Part shown: positions 14,186 to 21,678 of the stretch, one piece after another | Layout of the letters: each line of letters opens with the position of its first letter | Position numbering within the stretch: position 1 is the first letter of the stretch | Assembly (NCBI GenBank): GCA_031425695.1 | Contig: JANPJV010000142.1 | Span: forward strand, 1-22,866 | Direction: 5' to 3' | DNA: 22,866 nucleotides | DNA from: JANPJV01 sp031425695 | Lineage (GTDB): Bacteria; Pseudomonadota; Gammaproteobacteria; Xanthomonadales; SZUA-5 | The notes under the pieces: generated by a model | Told to the model about the DNA's origin: nothing | Databases searched by the model: none | What the model saw: only the letters and a program-made list of their open reading frames with translations | Translations under genes and position numbers: made by a program

Positions 14186-16531
14186 TCAGAACACCACGTA
14201 GCGCTCCCAGAAGTCGCAATACGTCTGGCGGTAATTGCTGATCAGCCCACGCCGCACGTCATCGAATTCGATTGCAACATCAGCGTTCCCCGTGCGCCGC
14301 GGCCACGGTGGATCGTTGCCGCCGTTGGGGTCGCCGCTGGCGGCGAAGCGCGTCCATTGGCGTTGGATCTGCGCGGACAGGTCGGCCTCGGCGGCGGTCG
14401 CGAACAGCATGGGCCCGAACACGAAGGCAATGTCGGCACCATGGAACGCGCCGTACACGGCCGAGGGATTGTCGAAGACGTGGGTGTAGACGTAGCGCCA
14501 GGTGGGATTGCCATTGTTCGCATGGTGGCGGCTATAGCTGCGTGCAGCGCAGGCGAAGGTCAGGTCGTCGAGCAGATCGGCGTAGGCGTACCACGGTGCC
14601 GGGTACGACGCCGCCGGATACAGGGCGAGCACCTGTGCGGTGATCTGTGGGAAGGTCTGCTGGATCAGCGTCTCGTAGGCGGCTGCCGTCGGCGGTCGCG
14701 CGGTAGCAGGTAACAGGGTGGTCATCTCGTCATTGTTGATACCGACGATCAGCGGGACCGGCGCGGTACGCCCGGCGGCCATGCTGATGCCCGGCGGCTC
14801 GATGAGCGAGTGGCGATCGATCACGAAACCGAAGTCCTCGCCTTCGCGGCCAAAACCCACGGTCGGCGCGGTGATCTCGATCATCTGTTCCCAATGAATC
14901 GCGCGCATGCAGGCGCTGCGATTGACGGCGCCCGCGCAGCCGCTGGCACCGACGATGCGGTCGCCCTGGCTGAAGGCCGCCGGCTGGTTTGGCACCGACA
15001 CCGACAGCGCCTGCAGTGCGCGCGGGCAGCCACCACTCTGCATGATCGCGCGGTGGAACAGGCCGCGCGCGAGCGGGCTCGCAATCAGCGCACAGGTGGA
15101 CATGCCACCCGCCGACTCGCCGAAGATGGTGACCCGGTCCGGGTCGCCGCCGAACTCGCGGATATTCGCGCGCACCCACTGCAGCGCGGCAATCTGGTCG
15201 AGCAGGCCATAGTTTCCCGCACCCGGCTGATCCGGGAACTCGCCCTCGAGCTCGCGCAACGCCATGAAGCCGAGCGGTCCGAGCCGGTAATTGATCGAAA
15301 CCACGACGACGCCGTCGTCGGCAAGGCGTGCGCCGTCGTATTGCAGGACGCCGTCCATGCGCCGCTCGACCGCCGAACCCTGGGTCAGGCCACCGCCGTG
15401 GATCCATACCATCACTGGTTGATTGGCGCCGGCGCGCACTTCCGGCGACCAGACATTGAGCTGCAGGCAATCTTCGTCCATGGGGACGATATCGGTCGCG
15501 AACACCCCATCTGCGACGATCTTCTGCGGACAGGCAGCACCGAAGTTCTGGCCATCCTGGGGACGGCTGCGGGGCAGCGCAGGCTGCGGTGCGCGCCAGC
15601 GCAGCGCTCCCAGCGGCGGCGCCACATAGGGGATGCCCGCAAAGCGCGTCAGTCCAGGTGCTTCCGGCATGCCCCGCACGAGTCCCTCGCGGGTCGCGAC
15701 CACGCCGGTCGGGACGCCGGACTGGGTGAGCAGCCGCAATGGCCGGTCCGAGCGCGTGAAACCGCCGGTACCGAAGGGATAGCGCAGATCGAAGCTGATG
15801 CGGTTGCTCTCCACATCGTTCCGCGGCGTGATCATGGTCACTCGCGCCGGGCCGGCGGCCGTCAGCGCGAGCGGCTGCGCGCTGCAACTGCGGCAATAGC
15901 CGCGCGCGAAGCTGAAGTTGGGGTTGAAGTCGGTGTCGGGCACCGGCTCGCTCGCAAACGCCCAGCGCGGCAGGCCCTGGCCGTCGTAGACGTACAGCGT
16001 GTGGAAGGACTGCGCCGCACCCGGGTTGCCGAAGAGGTAGCTGATCAGGCCCCAGCCGGTGTCGGCTTCCCCGGCATACCAGCTCCCCGAGAGTGCGCTC
16101 TCGACGGCAGTGCTCGCCGGCACGATGCCCTGCAGGCACCAGCGCAAGCTCTCGCCACCGATGTTGAAACGGAAATCGTAGAGGGCCCCGGCCGGGCGCG
16201 GGCTGCCGTCGCCACAGACCGCGGCGCTGGCGACGCGCTCGATGCGCGCGCCAGGAAAGCGCTGCGTGACGCTCGCGGTGCCGTTGAGATGGCGGAACTC
16301 GACCAGCTCGAAGGTGCCGCCTTCGCCCTGCCACTGGCCATCGATGAAGTACCAGTACGGTTGGCCATCCGCGGCGTAGGTGAAGAACGAGCCGACCACA
16401 TGGTTTCCGGCTACCTGCAGGTCAAGACCATGACCGTCGCGCGTGCGGTCGTAATAGAGGCCGGGCGCGGGTGGGGCAGCGCTGGCGACTTGTACGGCGA
16501 TGCAAAGCAGGAGCAGCAGGCAGAAACGCAT
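14186..16531 (-). CDS. Secreted type-B carboxylesterase with duplicated N-terminal module
   Basis: 781 residues from ATG 16531, with a signal peptide (MRFCLLLLLCIAVQVASA, 1-18). The open frame extends upstream through a repeat to 16693, which is unlikely to be translated. Residues about 22-270 form a non-catalytic region with two similar segments: YYDRTRDGHGLDLQ...YAADGQPYWYF and WYAGEADTGWGLIS...YVYDGQGLPRWAF. From about 271 the alpha/beta-hydrolase begins (FAGIPYVAPPLGALRWRAP). It has the oxyanion HGGG (IHGGGLTQG), nucleophile Ser473 in FGESAGG, acid Glu602 in GINNDEM and His697 in GAFHGAD. All catalytic residues are present. It hydrolyses carboxylic esters in the envelope or outside the cell; the natural substrate is unknown. 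The N-terminal module may bind surface polymer or mediate export (inference). Confidence 0.9.
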   Translation of the reverse strand: MRFCLLLLLCIAVQVASAAPPAPGLYYDRTRDGHGLDLQVAGNHVVGSFFTYAADGQPYWYFIDGQWQGEGGTFELVEFRHLNGTASVTQRFPGARIERVASAAVCGDGSPRPAGALYDFRFNIGGESLRWCLQGIVPASTAVESALSGSWYAGEADTGWGLISYLFGNPGAAQSFHTLYVYDGQGLPRWAFASEPVPDTDFNPNFSFARGYCRSCSAQPLALTAAGPARVTMITPRNDVESNRISFDLRYPFGTGGFTRSDRPLRLLTQSGVPTGVVATREGLVRGMPEAPGLTRFAGIPYVAPPLGALRWRAPQPALPRSRPQDGQNFGAACPQKIVADGVFATDIVPMDEDCLQLNVWSPEVRAGANQPVMVWIHGGGLTQGSAVERRMDGVLQYDGARLADDGVVVVSINYRLGPLGFMALRELEGEFPDQPGAGNYGLLDQIAALQWVRANIREFGGDPDRVTIFGESAGGMSTCALIASPLARGLFHRAIMQSGGCPRALQALSVSVPNQPAAFSQGDRIVGASGCAGAVNRSACMRAIHWEQMIEITAPTVGFGREGEDFGFVIDRHSLIEPPGISMAAGRTAPVPLIVGINNDEMTTLLPATARPPTAAAYETLIQQTFPQITAQVLALYPAASYPAPWYAYADLLDDLTFACAARSYSRHHANNGNPTWRYVYTHVFDNPSAVYGAFHGADIAFVFGPMLFATAAEADLSAQIQRQWTRFAASGDPNGGNDPPWPRRTGNADVAIEFDDVRRGLISNYRQTYCDFWERYVVF

Positions 16532-16611
16532 GGGAGGCCGAACCGTCGCGGGATGAACACAGGTTAACGTAGCGGGAACGGAATGGTTGACCGGCGCGGC
16601 TGAACGCTTTT

Positions 16612-16685
16612 GGTGGTTCTGCGCTACGCGCGGACGCTTTTTTGCCAGACTCGACAAGAGCGTCGGCGCACAGCGCAGACCCACC
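16612..16685. repeat. Inverted pair of the 41-bp repeat family (element E)
   Basis: The left arm 16612-16640 (GGTGGTTCTGCGCTACGCGC, then GGACGCTTT) and the right arm 16657-16685 (AGAGCGTCGGCGCACAGCGC, then AGACCCACC) match at 24 of 29 positions around a 16-nt loop. It sits in the divergent gap between the esterase (-) and pteridine reductase (+), about 45 bp before the latter's start, so it overlaps the likely promoter region. Confidence 0.8.
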
Positions 16686-16729
16686 ACCGGCAAGGCCGAC
16701 GCCAGCCGCTTATGAAAAAAGGATCACCC

Positions 16730-17458
16730 ATGCCCGTCGTCCTCATCACCGGAGCCGCCAAACGTGTCGGCGCCTGCATTGCCGCGCGCCTGCATGCGGC
16801 GGGATATGACCTGGCGCTGCATTACCGCAACTCGGCCGCGGAGATGCGCGCGCTCGTCGACGACCTCGAGTCGGCCCGCCCCGCCAGCACGCTAGCGCTG
16901 CAGGCGAATCTCGATGACGTCGATGCGCTGCCGGGCTTGGTCGACGCCACGCTGGCGCGCTTCGGCCGCCTGGATGGCCTGGTCAACAACGCCTCGAGCT
17001 TCTATCCGACCCCGTTCGGTACGATCGCATCGAACGATTTCGACGTGCTGATGGCCAGCAATGCGCGCGCCCCCTTGCTGCTCGCACAAGCCGCAGCGCC
17101 GCACCTGCGCGCAAGCAAGGGCGCCATCGTCAACATCGTCGACATCTACGCCGACCGCCCGATCCCGCGCTACCTGCCCTACTGCATGGCCAAGGCCGCC
17201 CTCGTCGCCCTCACCTACGGCCTCGCCCGCGAGCTCGGCCCCGAAGTCCGCGTCAACGCCGTCGCCCCCGGCAACATCCTGTGGTCGACCAATCCCGAGA
17301 AAGCCGAAACCGCCACCATGGTCGAGGAGCGTACCGCCCTCAAACGCCAGGGCGAACCCGACGACATCGCCGGTGCGGTGCTCTACCTGCTGCGCGACGC
17401 GTCCTACGTGACCGGGCAGGTGCTGCGGGTGGATGGGGGCAGGTGGTTGAACATCTGA
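16730..17458 (+). CDS. Pteridine reductase (PTR1/FolM-type SDR)
   Basis: A 242-residue NADPH-dependent short-chain reductase that reduces dihydropteridines, and probably dihydrofolate or dihydromonapterin, in the cytosol. The cofactor loop TGAAKRVG (7-14) is followed by HYRNSAAE (31-38), whose Arg favours NADPH and matches the PTR1 signature. NNASSFYPTP is at 86-95. The active site has Asp138 (NIVDIYADRP) where ordinary SDRs have Ser, with Tyr151 and Lys155 (YCMAK). The Asp-Tyr spacing of 13 and Tyr-Lys spacing of 4 equal those I recall for Leishmania PTR1 (Asp181, Tyr194, Lys198). ATG 16730 is chosen because AAAAAAGGA precedes it at a good distance; ATG 16712 is in frame upstream. Palindromic element B lies 23 bp after its stop. 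Confidence 0.9.
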   Translation: MPVVLITGAAKRVGACIAARLHAAGYDLALHYRNSAAEMRALVDDLESARPASTLALQANLDDVDALPGLVDATLARFGRLDGLVNNASSFYPTPFGTIASNDFDVLMASNARAPLLLAQAAAPHLRASKGAIVNIVDIYADRPIPRYLPYCMAKAALVALTYGLARELGPEVRVNAVAPGNILWSTNPEKAETATMVEERTALKRQGEPDDIAGAVLYLLRDASYVTGQVLRVDGGRWLNI

Positions 17459-17481
17459 TTGCTGCGGGGCTCGGCGCTCTG

Positions 17482-17637
17482 GTAGGTCATGTTGCGCCCG
17501 CGAGGTGCCGAGGCCATGGTAGGTTTTTGATCGGGCGCTACTTGACGCTCTCGCGCCGCCAGATAGCGAAAGCGTCAAGTAGCGCCCGATTCGTCCGTAC
17601 GCTCGAATCAGCGATTCGCGGGCGCAACATGACCTAC
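17482..17637. repeat. Palindromic element B (GTAGGTCATGTTGC family), nested arms
   Basis: Outer arms of 22 bp match perfectly: 17482-17503 (GTAGGTCATGTTGCGCCCGC then GA) and 17616-17637. Inner arms of 20 bp also match perfectly: ATCGGGCGCTACTTGACGCT at 17530-17549 and its inverse at 17571-17590, with a 21-nt loop. The stretches between outer and inner arms have diverged. The order of outer GTAGGTCATGTTGC and inner CTACTTGACG is the same as in element A, so both derive from one family. It lies between pteridine reductase and valS, both on the plus strand. Positions 17638-17724 beyond it show no clear promoter. Confidence 0.9.
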
Positions 17638-17724
17638 GTTCGCGTCCGTTACCCGTCCACAGAGCCCCTGCTCGCGTGCTCCTGCCTTATCCTTCGCGCC
17701 CCCTTGTGCGACGGCGGCATCACG

Positions 17725-20709
17725 ATGGAAAAGAGTTTCGATCCGAAGGCCATCGAGAGCCGTTGGTACCCGCAGTGGGAGGCCTCGGGGCACTTCGGCC
17801 CGACTGGCGCTGGGGAGCCTTACTGCATCCTGTTGCCGCCGCCGAACGTGACCGGCACGCTGCACATGGGGCATGCCTTCCAGCAGACGGTGATGGATCT
17901 GCTGATCCGCTACCAGCGCATGAGCGGCCGTGACACGCTGTGGCAGGGCGGCACGGACCACGCGGGGATCGCCACCCAGAAGATCGTCGAAAACCAGCTC
18001 GCGGCGCAGGGCAAGACCAAGCACGATCTCGGGCGCGCGGCCTTCGTCGAGCGCGTGTGGGAATGGAAACAGGAATCGGGTTCGACGATCAGCAACCAGA
18101 TGCGCCGCCTGGGCGCGTCGATCGACTGGTCGCGCGAGCGCTTCACCATGGACGAGGGCCTCTCGGCCGCGGTGCGCAAGGTGTTCATCGAGTGGTATCG
18201 CGCGGGCCTGATCTATCGCGGCAAGCGCCTGGTGCACTGGGATCCGGTGCTCGGGACGGCGGTCTCGGATCTCGAAGTCGAGAACGTCGACAAGGACGGC
18301 AGCCTGTGGTCGATCCGCTATCCGAGCGTCGGTGGCGGCGACGGTGTGGTGGTCGCGACCACGCGCCCGGAGACGCTGCTCGGTGACGTCGCGGTCGCCG
18401 TCCATCCCGAAGACGAGCGCTATGCGCATCTGATCGGTACGCTGCTCGAGCTGCCGCTGACGGGTCGACAGATTCCAGTGATTGCCGACGACTACGTCGA
18501 CAAGGATTTCGGCACCGGTGCGGTCAAGATCACGCCTGCGCACGATTTCAATGACTTCGCGATGGGCCAGCGCCATGGGCTCGAGCCGCGGTCAATCTTC
18601 ACCCTTGGCGCCATCGTAAACGAGAACGCGCCAGCGGCGTATCAGGGCCTGGATCGCTTCGAAGCGCGCAAGCGCGTGCTCGCCGATCTGGAAGCGGCGG
18701 GACTGCTGATCGAGACCAAACCCCACAAGCTCTCGATCCCGATCAGCCAGCGCACCGACGCCGTCATCGAGCCGATGCTGACCGACCAGTGGTTCGTCGA
18801 TCTCACCCGCGACGAACTCCCTGACGGCCGTCCCGGCGGCAAGCGCGCCATCACCGATCCGGCGCTCGCCGCAGTGACCGAAGGCCATGTGCGCTTCGTG
18901 CCGGAGAACTGGAAGGCCACCTATGTGCAGTGGCTGACCAACATCCAGGACTGGTGCATCAGCCGCCAGCTCTGGTGGGGCCACCGCATTCCCGCCTGGT
19001 TCGACGAGGCCGGCAACATCTTCGTCGGCGAGTCCGATGCTGATGCGCGCGCGCATGCGCAGGGCGAGATCGTTGGCGCGCTGCGCCAGGACGAAGACGT
19101 GCTCGACACCTGGTTCAGCTCGGCACTGTGGCCGTTCTCGACGATGGGGTGGCCGGAAGGCTCGGAGCAGAACAGCCAGGCCGAGTGGGCGCGCGACCAG
19201 CGCTTCCTGCCTTCCGCGGTGCTGGTGACCGGCTTCGACATCATCTTCTTCTGGGTCGCGCGCATGGTGATGGCGACCACCTATTTCGCCGGGCGCCAGG
19301 CCGACGGCAGCTTCGATCGGAAGTTTGCAAAGCTGGCCGACCGCGTGCCCTTCCGCGACGTCTACATCAACGCCATCGTGCGCGACGCCGAAGGCCAGAA
19401 GATGAGCAAGAGCAAGGGCAACACCCTCGACCCGCTGGATCTCATCGACGGCATCACGCTCGAAGAACTGGTGCACAAATCCACGTCAAGCCTGCTCATC
19501 CCGCAGGTGCGCGAGAAGGTCGAGAAGCGCATCCGCAAGGAATATCCGGCCGGCATCCAGGCGGTTGGTGCCGACGCGCTGCGCTTCACCTTCGCGGCGC
19601 TGGCCACGCACGGGCGCACGATCAATTTCGACCTGAAACGCTGCGAGGGCTACAAGAATTTCTGCAACAAGCTGTGGAATGCCGCGCGCTTCGTGCTGCA
19701 AAACATGGGTGTCACCGCCGAGCCGGTCGAAGCTCCCGGTGCCGCGGCGCTGGACGCCGCGCTCGAGCGCATGGACGCGCACATCCAGGCGATCCAGGAG
19801 CGCGCGGCGCTTGCCGGCTTGAATCGTTTCGATGCGCCTCCCGCTGCGGTTGCGCCCTCGCTCCCGGAGCGCTGGATCGTGAGCGCGCTCGGAATCGCGA
19901 CCGCCGAATACCACGCGCAAGTCGCCGCCTACCGCTTCGATCTCGCCGCCCAGGCGCTCTACGATTTCGTCTGGAACGAGTACTGCGACTGGTTCCTCGA
20001 ACTCGCCAAGCCCGCGCTCGCGAACGGCAACGCCACCGAGCGCTTGGCGATGCAGCGCACCTTGCTCGAAGTGCTGGAAGCGGTGCTGCGCCTGTTGCAT
20101 CCGATCATCCCTTTCATCACCGAGGAGATCTGGCAGCAGGTCGCCCCGCAGCTTGGGCTCGGTGGGAAAAGCATTGGTGAGCGGCCAATGCCGCAGGCCA
20201 GCGAGTTTGCGATCGACCCCGCGGCGACCGCCGACATCGAGTGGCTGAAAGCCGTGCTCAGCGGTGTGCGCCGCATCCGCAGCGAACAGAACATCGCCCC
20301 CGGCAAGCCGCTGCCGCTGCTGTTCACCGGCGGCGGCATGGCCGACATCGAACGCCAGCAACGCCACGCCGCCGCGATCACCTTCATCGCCCGCATCGAC
20401 CCCGAGCGCATGCGCTGGCTGGAAAAGGACGATGCCGCACCTGCTGCCGCGGCGAGCATGGTCGGCGAGCTCAAGGTGCTGATTCCATTGGCCGGCCTCA
20501 TCGACCTCAAAGCCGAACAACAGCGCCTCGCCAAAGAGATCACCCGACTCGAAGGCGAGATCAAGAAGTGCGAAGGGAAACTCAGCAACGCCAACTTCGT
20601 CGCTAACGCCCCACCCGAAGTTGTATTGCAGGAACGCCAACGCATCGCCGACTTCTCCACCACCATCGCAGGCATGCGCGAGCAGGCGGGGCGCTTGAGC
20701 GAGGGTTGA
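17725..20709 (+). CDS. valS: Valyl-tRNA synthetase
   Basis: A class Ia aminoacyl-tRNA synthetase that charges tRNA-Val. 994 residues from ATG 17725 (MEKSFDPKAIESRWYPQWE). The frame is open upstream to 17281 inside the previous gene, but homology-like sequence starts here. The HIGH box is HMGH (47-50) in NVTGTLHMGH and the KMSKS box is at 559-563 (GQKMSKSKGNTLDP). The CP1 editing domain lies between them, as expected. The anticodon-binding region contains YDFVWNEYCDWFLELAKP. The C-terminal coiled-coil tRNA-binding arm (about 925-994) is present, including KLSNANFVANAPPEVV. It is somewhat longer than E. coli ValS (951 by recollection). The ribosome-binding site is weak. A large AT-rich inverted repeat begins 20 bp after the stop. 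Confidence 0.97.
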   Translation: MEKSFDPKAIESRWYPQWEASGHFGPTGAGEPYCILLPPPNVTGTLHMGHAFQQTVMDLLIRYQRMSGRDTLWQGGTDHAGIATQKIVENQLAAQGKTKHDLGRAAFVERVWEWKQESGSTISNQMRRLGASIDWSRERFTMDEGLSAAVRKVFIEWYRAGLIYRGKRLVHWDPVLGTAVSDLEVENVDKDGSLWSIRYPSVGGGDGVVVATTRPETLLGDVAVAVHPEDERYAHLIGTLLELPLTGRQIPVIADDYVDKDFGTGAVKITPAHDFNDFAMGQRHGLEPRSIFTLGAIVNENAPAAYQGLDRFEARKRVLADLEAAGLLIETKPHKLSIPISQRTDAVIEPMLTDQWFVDLTRDELPDGRPGGKRAITDPALAAVTEGHVRFVPENWKATYVQWLTNIQDWCISRQLWWGHRIPAWFDEAGNIFVGESDADARAHAQGEIVGALRQDEDVLDTWFSSALWPFSTMGWPEGSEQNSQAEWARDQRFLPSAVLVTGFDIIFFWVARMVMATTYFAGRQADGSFDRKFAKLADRVPFRDVYINAIVRDAEGQKMSKSKGNTLDPLDLIDGITLEELVHKSTSSLLIPQVREKVEKRIRKEYPAGIQAVGADALRFTFAALATHGRTINFDLKRCEGYKNFCNKLWNAARFVLQNMGVTAEPVEAPGAAALDAALERMDAHIQAIQERAALAGLNRFDAPPAAVAPSLPERWIVSALGIATAEYHAQVAAYRFDLAAQALYDFVWNEYCDWFLELAKPALANGNATERLAMQRTLLEVLEAVLRLLHPIIPFITEEIWQQVAPQLGLGGKSIGERPMPQASEFAIDPAATADIEWLKAVLSGVRRIRSEQNIAPGKPLPLLFTGGGMADIERQQRHAAAITFIARIDPERMRWLEKDDAAPAAAASMVGELKVLIPLAGLIDLKAEQQRLAKEITRLEGEIKKCEGKLSNANFVANAPPEVVLQERQRIADFSTTIAGMREQAGRLSEG

Positions 20710-20729
20710 CGTCGGTGGGCACGAGCCTT

Positions 20730-20976
20730 TGACCACAAAAGGCTCTGGCTGGAAGAGAGCTAGAGCAAGATCAAGGGCTGTTGGCCACAAAAGGCACAAA
20801 AGGCACAAAAAAAGCACATAAACAGCTTTTGGAACGAGAGATGCAGGACGTGCTCGGGTTGCCCGCTGATGCATTGCTTTTGTGCGCTCTTTTTGTGCCT
20901 TTTGTGCCTTTTGTGGCCAATCGCTCTTGATCTTCGCTTTTGTCTATTGCGATCAATGTCCTGCCTTCTGTGGTCA
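20730..20976. repeat. Large inverted repeat with GGCACAAAA iterations
   Basis: Core arms at about 20765-20820 and 20880-20935 share AAGATCAAG, then GGCCACAAAAGGCACAAAAG, then GCACAAAAA, inverted. Outer flanks also pair: TGACCACAAAAGGC at 20730-20743 against GCCTTCTGTGGTCA at 20963-20976. The central loop is about 59 nt. Inside each arm the nonamer GGCACAAAA is tandemly repeated. It fills the 402-bp gap between valS and the secreted-protein gene. It is AT-rich against the surrounding genes and has no ORF of note. Its T-rich right arm follows the loop, so it could stop transcription, but it is far longer than a normal terminator. Confidence 0.88.
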
Positions 20977-20987
20977 GAGGGCTTTTT

Positions 20988-21010
20988 CGGACACGACCCA
21001 CTCGTGTCCG
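20988..21010. repeat. Perfect 9-bp stem hairpin upstream of the secreted-protein gene
   Basis: CGGACACGA (20988-20996) and TCGTGTCCG (21002-21010) flank the loop CCCAC. The T-run is on the 5' side (TTTTT at 20983-20987), so this is not a plus-strand intrinsic terminator. It is about 100 bp before the start at 21112 and could be an operator or leader structure. Confidence 0.6.
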
Positions 21011-21111
21011 ATTTCGCCACTATCCTTGCGTTTCCGCCACTCGGCAGGCGGCCTGCCGAAGCGCAGTCTGGTCTCACGCCGGGATGACCCGGATCGAAGG
21101 AGAGACACCAG

Positions 21112-21546
21112 ATGAACGCCGTCAATCGCAAGTTCGCCCTGATCGCCGCCCTGCTCGTGGGCATGAGCACGCAGGCATTTGCGCAGTCGGAGATCGAAGA
21201 AACGGGTCCGGTGTACATCGCCGGTGGGCAGTACACGGCGGTGCTGGAGCAGACCGCCGGTAACTGGCAGTTGCTGCCGCTGGACGGTACCGACCGTTCG
21301 GTGGCAGCCGAGAATTGCGCACAGAGCGTCTACCTGCCGAGCGGTGTGTGGCTGATCAACCGCGACATCCGTGGTCGCCCGGAGCTGGTGGCACCGTCGA
21401 CCACCGCACTGCCGCGCGGGATGCGCGAGCGCGTCAAGCTGATTGCCTGTGATGCACCGACGACCCGCGAGACGGCGCTGCGCGCACCGCGTGAACTGGT
21501 CCAATATCTTGCCGAAAACAGCGGCGCGGTCCGTATCGACGAGTGA
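21112..21546 (+). CDS. Small secreted protein of unknown function
   Basis: 144 residues from ATG 21112 behind a strong AAGGAGAG site (21097-21104). A clear signal peptide (MNAVNRKFALIAALLVGMST then QAFA, cleavage at about 24/25) predicts periplasmic or extracellular location. The mature part of about 120 residues has two cysteines (Cys69, Cys113) that may form a disulfide. It also has a Gly/Tyr segment YIAGGQYTAVLEQ, an Asp/Arg-rich middle and a C-terminal helix-like LRAPRELVQYLAENSG. I recognise no family. The gene is flanked by two different palindromic repeats (20730-20976 and 21556-21634), so it is probably transcribed alone. The good ribosome-binding site and signal peptide make it a real gene. 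Confidence 0.8.
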   Translation: MNAVNRKFALIAALLVGMSTQAFAQSEIEETGPVYIAGGQYTAVLEQTAGNWQLLPLDGTDRSVAAENCAQSVYLPSGVWLINRDIRGRPELVAPSTTALPRGMRERVKLIACDAPTTRETALRAPRELVQYLAENSGAVRIDE

Positions 21547-21555
21547 TCAGTGCTC

Positions 21556-21634
21556 CTGGAGGGCGGCGCTCCTGCGCCGCCGCAGGTGCTTCTGTGCTGG
21601 CGACAAGCGGCGGCGCGGGAGCGCCGCCCTCCAG
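21556..21634. repeat. GC-rich inverted repeat, 28-bp arms (CTGGAGGGCGGCGCTCC family)
   Basis: The left arm 21556-21583 and right arm 21607-21634 match at 27 of 28 positions, starting CTGGAGGGCGGCGCTCC and ending GCGCCGCCGC, with a 23-nt loop. It begins 10 bp after the stop of the secreted-protein gene and ends 44 bp before the GlxA-like start. No T-tract follows. Each arm itself contains smaller GGCGGCGC/GCGCCGCC symmetry. Confidence 0.88.
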
Positions 21635-21678
21635 AGCCGTCTCTGGATCCCCTGGAACGCAATCTTGCGAGGAAAACC

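Noticed and set aside
14810..16567. 585-codon plus-strand ORF opposite the carboxylesterase
   Set aside because: The minus strand carries the GESAG nucleophile, oxyanion loop and signal peptide; the plus-strand frame is an antisense artefact.
16532..16693. N-terminal extension of the carboxylesterase to 835 residues
   Set aside because: The extra 54 codons read through the inverted repeat at 16612-16685, and the Met at 16531 starts a clean signal peptide.
19486..20874. 462-codon minus-strand ORF opposite valS
   Set aside because: It mirrors the valS coding frame and enters the AT-rich inverted repeat. No motif was seen and valS is certain on the other strand.
2882..21634. Insertion sequences
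   Set aside because: None of the palindromic elements encodes a transposase or exceeds about 250 bp, so at most they are non-autonomous.
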